From Hydractinia echinata (taxonomy: Eukaryota > Cnidaria > Hydrozoa > Anthoathecata > Hydractiniidae): 64,000 nucleotides of DNA. The DNA lies in the NCBI GenBank assembly GCA_030067915.1, contig JASGCC010000188.1:496001-560000 (forward strand), read 5' to 3'. How positions within the stretch are numbered: the first letter of the stretch is position 1; every line of letters starts with the position of its first letter. Shown piece by piece: positions 20,036 through 27,500 of the stretch. The notes beneath the pieces were generated by a model that was not told the DNA's origin, searched no databases, and saw only the letters and a list, made by a program, of their open reading frames with translations. A program made the translations under genes and the position numbers.

Positions 20036-20287
20036 CTATTTTGGTTTAGGCACGATAGATGCGGGAAGCCACCCTTTGGAGACGGCCATCTCTCTTGAAC
20101 CTCTACCTGCTGTAAAATAGGCCACCATTTTGAGGGCATCGCTCGAGTCCATCTTGGTGGAGGGGCGCGTAATGCCAAGGAACTTTTTGCCGGCCATCGC
20201 GTAGGCAAACGTGAACCCAAGGTCCACGACTGTTTCATAGAGCATATCGATAATCTCTTTCTGCTGAGGTGATACGTTTGAACTCAT
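20036..20287 (-). CDS. small membrane-associated protein of unknown function (83 aa)
   Basis: MSSNVSPQQKEIIDMLYETV leads into a moderately hydrophobic helix (DLGFTFAYAMAGKKFLG) and a second (DALKMVAYFTAG), ending VSKGWLPASIVPKPK. The decamer TATAATATAA sits directly against the ATG. A hairpin (20011-20031) follows the stop. The gene lies 14 bp downstream of the next minus-strand gene, so a common transcript is possible. A longer overlapping frame (19969-20238) is a shadow. Confidence 0.55.
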   Translation of the reverse strand: MSSNVSPQQKEIIDMLYETVVDLGFTFAYAMAGKKFLGITRPSTKMDSSDALKMVAYFTAGRGSREMAVSKGWLPASIVPKPK

Positions 20288-20297
20288 TTATATTATA
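20288..20297 (-). promoter_or_regulatory. TATAATATAA initiator abutting ATG
   Basis: The same decamer occurs at 17332-17341 before the integrase. Related AT-rich motifs abut other starts: TATATATAATAA (22358-22369), AGAATAA (12435, 19884), CTAAATAAAT (18903, 19161), GAATAAA (15587). Confidence 0.6.
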
Positions 20298-20301
20298 GGG
20301 T

Positions 20302-20664
20302 CTAAGACATCTTGAAAATGTCGATATCGGGCTGTCGCTCTTGCTTTTGTTTTTGCTTGGTTAGAGGTAATAGCTCTGGGGTTTCGTCAGGCTGGTGAGC
20401 CGGCTGTTTACGGAAAATATAGAACCCAACTCCTATACAGGTGAGTATGACTGCGAGACCGCCAGCGCTATAGATATATACACTGCCTGACTGCACAGGG
20501 GGTTCAGAAGAGGTTTTGTCTGGAGATTCTACAATACCCTCTTGTTGTTTTAGATCTTTCTTCTCTTGTTGCTTTAGATCTTTCTTCATCTTTTTCAGTG
20601 CCGCCAACTTGTGGCCCCACGCGACTCTCCCCGGGTGCTTTGCTGGCTTCGTTATGACTGTCAC
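20302..20664 (-). CDS. single-pass membrane protein with Lys-rich N-terminus; ATG apparently lost
   Basis: TVITKPAKHPGRVAWGHKLA starts a basic helix with a KKDLKQQE direct repeat. One membrane segment (YIYSAGGLAVILTCIGVGFY) and a polar tail (KQKQKQERQPDIDIFK) follow. In-frame codons between the preceding stop and this region contain no ATG. The first likely position is GTG at 20664, so the start codon appears mutated from ATG, or a non-AUG start is used. It overlaps no neighbour and lies 14 bp after the stop of the gene at 20679. Confidence 0.5.
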   Translation of the reverse strand: MTVITKPAKHPGRVAWGHKLAALKKMKKDLKQQEKKDLKQQEGIVESPDKTSSEPPVQSGSVYIYSAGGLAVILTCIGVGFYIFRKQPAHQPDETPELLPLTKQKQKQERQPDIDIFKMS

Positions 20665-20678
20665 TTCTTGCGTATGTT

Positions 20679-20987
20679 CTACACTAATTTCTTTAAACCA
20701 TGAGTGAAGAAATCACTTCCATCCACGCCAGCCTTCAAACCGCATCTGCCAGACGTTCTTATCGCATTCTTATGTAGGGTCCTCACTAAATTACACGCCT
20801 GTGGTGGAAATCGATCAGCTGCAGGTGTCAGGATTTCCAAAGCGCGCGAGTAGGAATCGCCATATATACCGCACCAATCCGTATATCGCGATTTTATTCT
20901 GCTTTTGCCTAATGAATCCGCTATGATATTCCCCATTTCAAATACTTCATAATTATCCAATCGTATCTTTGATAGACTGTTCCCCAT
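20679..20987 (-). CDS. small protein with N-myristoylation signal (102 aa)
   Basis: Begins MGNSLSKIRLDNYEVFEMGN. MGxxxS is the classic N-myristoyltransferase recognition pattern, so membrane targeting is predicted. The rest is helical with several cysteines and aromatic residues (RYTDWCGIYGDSYSRALEIL). The frame is open for 11 more codons upstream, but I chose the internal Met because of the lipid signal. The start overlaps the end of the upstream gene by 35 nt. Myristoylated small proteins are common among virion components; the role here is inferred. Confidence 0.6.
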   Translation of the reverse strand: MGNSLSKIRLDNYEVFEMGNIIADSLGKSRIKSRYTDWCGIYGDSYSRALEILTPAADRFPPQACNLVRTLHKNAIRTSGRCGLKAGVDGSDFFTHGLKKLV

Positions 20988-21570
20988 CTTTACCTTGTTG
21001 TTCAACCTCTTGCCCCTCACCCACCTTGGACATTGGTATTTGACAGTGATTAACTATGTGTGCAGATACTAGAAGGGGCGTTAAAAACTTGCCAAAAGCG
21101 GAGTATACTAGGAGGCCCAAGTCAGCCATGGAGTCCTTGATGATAGGGTCCTCCTCGATATCTTTACAAAGAGCCTCGGCGCTATCGAGCTGCACCACAC
21201 GTACTACAACTTTGGTAAACATGCTGATGGCTTGTGACGATAGGGCTTTTGCTGTCCTCTCGCCCTTCTCTTGGAGTTCACGTTGAAGAAACTCGGTGTG
21301 AATCTTTTCGATCATCTCGGGTGAAGCTTTGTCAAGGGATGCTTCGGTGTATTTCTTGGGGAGCAAGTGCCTCTTGCCTTTGCGTATGGCCTCTTTCAAG
21401 GCTTGGCGTTTGTCGATGGGTTTGTTGCATTGCTCTGGCGCCGGTGTATCAACTACATCAAATATATCAGCGAGGTCTGACATTCTCTTTATTAATCGTC
21501 GATAGCGGAAGAAGATGAGTATGATCAGAGCGTACGGCAGTAGTATGGCTAAACATAAGCATATTTCCAT
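20953..21570 (-). CDS. membrane-anchored helical protein (205 aa)
   Basis: From the Met at 21570: MEICLCLAILLPYALIILIF is an N-terminal membrane anchor, then MSDLADIFDVVDTPAPEQC. A long helical domain follows (QALKEAIRKGKRHLLPKKY, EKGERTAKALSSQAISMFTK). A weakly hydrophobic stretch (LLVYSAFGKFLTPLLVS) lies near the end. An open extension to 21651 uses no supported start. A 25 bp motif shared with the ATPase gene lies about 40-65 nt upstream (21611-21635), and a palindrome (21583-21598) between this gene and its neighbour. Function unknown. Confidence 0.58.
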   Translation of the reverse strand: MEICLCLAILLPYALIILIFFRYRRLIKRMSDLADIFDVVDTPAPEQCNKPIDKRQALKEAIRKGKRHLLPKKYTEASLDKASPEMIEKIHTEFLQRELQEKGERTAKALSSQAISMFTKVVVRVVQLDSAEALCKDIEEDPIIKDSMADLGLLVYSAFGKFLTPLLVSAHIVNHCQIPMSKVGEGQEVEQQGKDGEQSIKDTIG

Positions 21571-21582
21571 TTTTGTTTTGAT

Positions 21583-21598
21583 GTGCTTGATCAAGCAC
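21583..21598. terminator. perfect 16 bp palindrome after the SAP gene
   Basis: GTGCTTGATCAAGCAC lies in the 100 bp gap between the SAP gene end and the next start. Confidence 0.55.
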
Positions 21599-21670
21599 CT
21601 AACGAGCATTCTAATTGGATATATATCGATGGCCTTTCGATTGATTTTCACTTACCCACAAGGGTTGGTG

Positions 21671-22357
21671 CTACAATTCCAAACGATAATGACCTCTCGC
21701 GAATGTCGTGATCTGATCCGCTTGAACGATCCGCTTATCGTCTGCTCGATTGAGTGCCAGCTTGGTCACTTCCTGCGTAAAGATCTGATGTCCTTTGTTG
21801 GCAATACATGCCCAGGTTTTGTATATGTTAGCACCCTCCTCTAGACAGCGCTGGTAGTCATCAAAGGTGAAGTCTTTATCCGATTGCTGCCCGTCTTCGG
21901 CATGGTCCTCCCTTGCTTCTTGCTGAACAGCATCATGAAGCGTTGCACCCGTGGCCCTGTTGTAGAGATTCATCACATTGCTTTTAAACGTATTATATAC
22001 GCTATTGACACCCTTCCTTATAGACTCGGGAACAACGTCCAATAGCCATTCATACAACTCTCGCAGTTTACTCTTCACTGCTGGACGTGTCCTCGCCATC
22101 TCTTGGCGTTCAAAAGCATTCATGTCGTCAATTGAGGGAAGTCTAGGCTCAATCTTACTCTTAATAGAACGGGTTTTTGCCATCTCTTGACGCTCGAATA
22201 TATCCAAAGCCCCTGGTGTAAATGCTCCTGGAGCAGGAACGGGTTGTGGTGGTGCCTCCAGGAGTGCAACAAGTTCAGCCTTACGCAGCTTGGAATAGCG
22301 CGTAAGTCCACGGGTTCTCGCAATAGCGTGTAACTCTTTCACGGTGTGTGTATTCAT
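21671..22357 (-). CDS. SAP-domain protein adjacent to right TIR (228 aa)
   Basis: An N-terminal SAP motif (residues 2-35; VKELHAIARTRGLTRYSKLR, KAELVALLE) predicts DNA binding. A linker contains two copies of a short FERQEMA motif (near 54 and 82), followed by a helical region (LRELYEWLLDVVPESIRKG). SAP-led proteins with a similar 'YDWLV..VPxxIKK' segment sit beside polymerase B in some relatives, as I recall. The SAP protein may therefore be what remains of a replication module. TATATATAATAA abuts the ATG. It is the outermost gene, starting about 50 bp inside the TIR. Confidence 0.65.
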   Translation of the reverse strand: MNTHTVKELHAIARTRGLTRYSKLRKAELVALLEAPPQPVPAPGAFTPGALDIFERQEMAKTRSIKSKIEPRLPSIDDMNAFERQEMARTRPAVKSKLRELYEWLLDVVPESIRKGVNSVYNTFKSNVMNLYNRATGATLHDAVQQEAREDHAEDGQQSDKDFTFDDYQRCLEEGANIYKTWACIANKGHQIFTQEVTKLALNRADDKRIVQADQITTFARGHYRLEL

Positions 22358-22405
22358 TTATTATATATAGACCTCAACTAAAAGATTCTGGGACAGTGGG
22401 ACTTT

Positions 22406-22622
22406 CCCCCCTACTCACCTGCGCATGCGTTAGATTTTGTTGATGTCAACATTATTACTATCAGCGTGTGTGCGCATGCGTCGGAATTATCGGTTTCGGG
22501 GTGGGGTGGGATTCCCGGAATTAGAGATTTCGGGGATTCCGGGACTTGTTGTTGTTGTTGTTGTTGTTTACGTTTCCCCCATTTCCCATTTCCTGTCCCA
22601 GAACATACATTTTACTATCTCT
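22406..22622 (-). repeat. right terminal inverted repeat of the Polinton
   Basis: Inverted partner of 11093-11300. The (GTT)n tract is longer here. It ends CTATCTCT followed by the GCCAC duplication. Confidence 0.95.
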
Positions 22623-22627
22623 GCCAC

Positions 22628-24500
22628 TGGGCCGTTATTACTGAGCGACCACTGTTAAATTCATGAAAAAGGTAAAAGAACCTGGGAACGAGGTTGTTTA
22701 ACAATTGAGTTCGTCTATGAAAAAATATTTTTTGAATGTCAGTAAACTTTTCAAAATGGTCTTTTAACGAAATTTCGTTAGAACCGGTGTAAAAATCGGA
22801 TGTTTTAGCAACATGAGTTCACGTTCTAAGAGTTCAAGAAACAGAGAGCATGTAGTCTTCAAGCAGTTTTCAAAGGACAGATAGTTTTCATTGCATGCAT
22901 TTGTTTTGTGCATTCATGGCGGGCGGCATTTTTACTAACTTCATAGAGAACTTGGTAGTGTGCTTATTTACACTCTGTTGTCGATAATTTTCTTAAGACA
23001 CGGAATTCAGTGTCGGAAAAAAGGTTGCAAAGAGCTTATTGCGCGAAATACCAAGATAAAACAGATCATCGCAAGAGACATCATTTTTGATGATGAATAA
23101 AAGTCGAAAAGGTATTACTTCATTTTTCTTGTATATACAGTGGAATCTCCCTATCTCGAACTCGCAAGGGACCAAAAAATATGTTCGAGATAGAGAAAGT
23201 TCGAGAAAAAGAAAGGAAAATACCTTAGGTGGACCACAAAGGGACCGAGACTTTAGTTCGAGATAGAGAGAAGTTCGAGATAGAGAGTAGTCGAGATAGA
23301 GAGATTCCACTGTATGTTGATGGAAGCTTTTTTAAAAAACCCTCTAATCCTAGAGGAAAGCCCTTTTAAATACCCCGTCAAAATTAAAAAACTTGTTAAG
23401 AAACTTTTTCTAGTAAAATAATGTCCGAATTTATGATTTTTTTACCATTTGGCCGTTTGCTTGGTTTCTTTTAAAACAAAACTTGATCTCTAAAGCGAGG
23501 TTGAACAAAACAATTATAAAAACGGAAAGTGATTTAGTGATTTTTTTTCTCCCATCCGAATGTAACTTTATGACAACGATTAAAAAATATTTAAAGGCCG
23601 CAGTGAATTAGAATAAGAACATTTGCTTTGTAAGAACCTAGGAGTAACAAAAAAATGCATAATGGGAAAAGAGAAAAAAAATGCTTTGCTGATAAAATTG
23701 AGCAAATCTCGTTTCACAGAATCTGGCGTGTTAAAAACAAGAAACCGTATTATCAAACAATTTTTCGACATAAATTTTTTTTATTCCAATTAAACTATAA
23801 TACAATTAATAAATAAACAACAAATAAACCTCAGCACCAAACCCTTACTGTAATAATAAACCTCAGCACCAAACCCTTACTGTAATAATAAACGCTATAC
23901 AAAAATAGTTTGAATGCGCTAAGGTTTGCGGGAAGAACTCACTTTTTTATTTACACTCCTCCTCTATGACGTAATATAAATAAGGAAACTTTTTCTCGCG
24001 TAATCTTAAAGGTTTCCACGTAGGCGTGTTCCACAGAATTGGATAAGCAAGACTTGTTGAACGTTACAAAATTCAAAAAACAGGACGCACTTTAAATTGA
24101 CGCGTTTCAACAGTCAAACCTCGGTGACGGCGTTGTTAATGGTGCCGTCATGACGGCATTGTGGATGTTGGATTACAAAAGCAGGCACGCCGTTACCACA
24201 AACGAAGAATGTAAATATAAAAATTACAAATATAAACGGAACTAAAGAACAATGCTCGTAGCTATAGCAACAAAATAGACATTTGATTAAATTTAATTAT
24301 CTTTTAATTGACTACGCTGTAGTTTTCTGTATTTTCGTAAAACCAAAAACATCACATGAAAATTCCAGCATTGCAATAAGTATAATGACTCGCCAGTCAT
24401 ACGAAATGTTACTTGTTTTCCCCATTCTGTGTCAGCCTCGTTTGTGCTGGAACGAGTGTAAATAAGAAGACATAAAAAGATATGAAAGATTACATCCTGT
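22628..24500. other. intergenic between Polinton and CHP1
   Basis: AT-rich non-coding DNA. Holds the pogo-type MITE at 23138-23312 and two direct copies of a roughly 38 bp unit (about 23827-23893; contains ACCTCAGCACCAAACCCTTA). No gene seen. Confidence 0.6.
23138..23312. mobile_element. pogo/Tc1-mariner-type MITE
   Basis: 175 bp with inverted ends CAGTGGAATCTC / GAGATTCCACTG, flanked by TA dinucleotides. The interior is filled with TTCGAGATAGAGA repeats. The CAGTGGAA start is typical of pogo/Tigger families. Confidence 0.85.
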
Positions 24501-27500
24501 TCATGCTAAGAAACGGATGCTCATCTTTGACTGAAAGTCTACTTTGTCCATAGCCTGCAAAATAAATATGATTGATTCACAACAAACCAAGATTAACTCA
24601 AGCTGCAAATAAACCAAATGATTGTCACAAAACGTCCAACTGGTCGGATGCATATCAAAAGTGCTCTATACAATTTTAGAAGTCAAGACAGAAGAAGTAG
24701 CAATTTTGAAAATAACTATCAACAGAACATCAATTATAACCATCAGTCCAAAAAGACTGATGCACAAACATGAACAAAAATTTCGTACGAGCGCAAGACG
24801 GAAACAAGACGTCATATTTTTCCTAGTAATTGATAGATTAAACTCAGAATTATTAACATAGCACGCTTTATATAATTATGAAATTTTCAACGCTCTTATA
24901 ACAATACCTTGCATCCATGTGTAAACAAAAGCTCTGCTTTAGATTTATTAGAAAAATTTTGTTTGGCCTGTTACCTTACTGAACTCTTCATAAGAGAGGT
25001 ACCCATCCTTGTCTTCGTCTGCTTCTTGCATTGTACGATCAGCTATCGCAGTCAACTGTTCACTGGATTTATTAGAACCAACCATGAGAGTCAACATCTG
25101 AGGAACAATGCAAATACAATAATTGAAAAACAAATACAAACAACAAAACGAAACAAAACAAACTTTTCAGACAAAACAGACCAAAAACAGTTAATTCCGC
25201 AATAAGAGACAAAGAAGCAGCAAAGAATATGGGGAGTTCTTAATTTTCATATTTTAAATACTCCTGACATTCTTAGAAATGACAAAACCAGTGAACGTGT
25301 TTTTCAGATCGTTAAATTGAAAGAGAAGAATGTAAACACAGTTGTTTGGTCTATAAACTATTGTTCTTTACACACCAAACTTGTAAATCACAAAATGATT
25401 ATAACCCTGTGATTCCGAAGCATTTTTTTTTTTGAAAAACTCGAAATATCATGTTTTATCGCCGACAATTTTTCGTCATTATGCGAGATTTCTGACCACA
25501 TACCGTCGTGACGTAGACAAAGTTGGGCACTGCCGAATAGGAAATTTAATTCTCTTCGAAATGGTCTCCTATTTTGACACTTCAAAGTTAAGCGATCACA
25601 AGTTATTGCAAATTGATGCCATGTCGGTATTTTGGCCTTGCTGTGATGCTAATAGGCATATTATCGTAGTCAAGGGTTAATTCACTCTAAATAAATATTC
25701 GTCTCATACACTGTTGAAGCCGGTGTATAGCTTAGCTTCTACTCTCTATAGTCTCATGGTACATATAATATAATCTCGATATGTTCTACATACATGTTCT
25801 ATGTTTTGTTTGGAAATCATACCAGTATTGTCGATATCATACATCTTGAATGCATCTAAATACAACACACAATAGGGTTCCAATCCTAACTTTGATCTTA
25901 ACCCTAACCGTGCCGAGGGATACCAACAAGCACCACAAAAAACTTACATTTTAATTTGTTTTCACGTGTGTTGAGTTGACACTGTGTCTTTTCTTCACAT
26001 CTTCTGAAGCGTGACAGAACTCCTACAAATTGACTGAAGTTTATTCCTTCGTCTTCTGTTGAACTGGAGAAGAAAAAAGAATTACAATTTTATAAATAGG
26101 CACTAAGTCTTCAAGCCAAAAACATTGATCAAGCTTCATTTTTGTTTATCACATGGTTTATTATACATTATATGTTAGCATGTGTTCTACTTTTTAATAC
26201 ACAGGATAATTCCAGGACCTTTAAATGTATAAAAAATATAAACATTTAAAGAAACAATAACATTAATTTACATTTTTAAGGCAAATTTATAGATTATTCA
26301 ATATTTATTACCTTGATAAACTATAAATAAAACAATTGTTCGCATTAGTAAATAATTGGAATGAACCTTTCACAGTAAAATACTGTAAACTTCACGTACT
26401 AACATATTTCCGGAAATTTATATTCACATATCCAAAGAACTGAAATCAATGAAACACAACCAAACAAAAACAAACACAATTTTACTTACACAAAAAAAGA
26501 GTCAATTATTCTTCTCCCCAGGGGGTTTATTGCTAACTCTGGAATTCTAAGTAGGTCATTTCGACTAAAAATAAATAGATCAGCTCATGATATAGGAGAC
26601 TGGATCTACAATATAGGAGATTGGATCTACAATTAGAATTTATATTTACCTAAAGATAGGAAAACGTGGTGAAATACTTTTTTTAAACTGTTATTCAAAA
26701 CAGTTTTAGCTTTTCAACAACTAGTATCTGTATACCTTCAAACTTTCTGTTTGAAGGTATACATATTTCACATTAGTTTCTGTTTTATGGCACTTTTGCC
26801 ACAATAATCAATATGCACAATATGAAACTCATTAAAAAATAACAAAGTGTAGAAAAAATATCAACAACTTTCTTACACAATTCTATACTAACCTGAGAAA
26901 GGCGTTGTTGTCTTTATCCAGATTGGAAAATCTGCTATACAAACGTTTGATTTGACTTGGTGAAACTAAAAATACAAATTTCCTGTAATTTAAAAGCCGT
27001 AAATTTACAAGAATACAAGTATAGATATTTCTATATTTATTTTTTTTGTTAAAGATTCTTTTATATTGTTGAATTGCTCTCTATGTTCATTTCAGGGAAT
27101 ATGATATCCCCATAACCACAAAGCATGAGATTTGTGAAAGAAAATTAACCTTATTAAAAGATAGATTTTTTACAAGAATTTTTTCAAAATATAGCTTTAA
27201 AAAAGGTTAAAATTCATTATACTGTGTTCAAATAGCTTTTTTACCATAATTAGTTTTCGTTGTTTTTTTTCATTTAGAGAGAATTGACATGTTAAAATTT
27301 AGATTTTTTATGGATATAAACATGATTTTGTATAATCTTATTAGGTCATAGAACTTTTTAAGCTGAATCAATGGCCAAATTTCATAACACTATGGTTTAA
27401 AACTTTTAACTATTTTTTTCGTTATATATATATAATACAGCATTTTCTTTTTCTTTTTAGAATTTTCTATATTTTGTCATTTTTGCCACCATGACAAAGT

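Larger units (their letters stand above)
11093..22622. mobile_element. Polinton/Maverick-type integrated DNA virus, 11,530 bp, no polymerase B
   Basis: Ends read AGAGATAG...CTATCTCT, as in Polintons (5'-AG...CT-3'). They carry ~210 bp inverted repeats and are flanked by a direct 5 bp GCCAC. The interior is clearly GC-richer than the host and almost fully coding. Hallmark genes are a DD35E integrase, an A32/FtsK-like packaging ATPase, a candidate double-jelly-roll major capsid protein and a candidate single-jelly-roll penton. About ten small membrane or coiled-coil genes accompany them. Protein-primed polymerase B and the adenain-like protease, usual in Polintons, are not seen in any frame. 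At least four genes carry interruptions, so this copy is probably an inactive fossil, although the near-identical TIRs point to recent insertion. Confidence 0.88.
11063..22696. mobile_element. short MITE-like repeat split by the Polinton
   Basis: CCAACCTCATCCCCAGG at 11063-11079 and CCTGGGAACGAGGTTG at 22681-22696 are imperfect inverted copies. Closing the Polinton out would leave them about 100 bp apart. A related sequence, CCTGGGACAAGGTTGG, occurs at 35680-35695. This looks like a small dispersed repeat that was the Polinton target. The repeat's own outer borders were not determined. Confidence 0.45.

Noticed and set aside
11093..22622. Polymerase B or adenain-like protease in the Polinton
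   Set aside because: No frame showed recognisable polymerase motifs or a protease His/Cys arrangement; a divergent domain cannot be excluded without a profile search.
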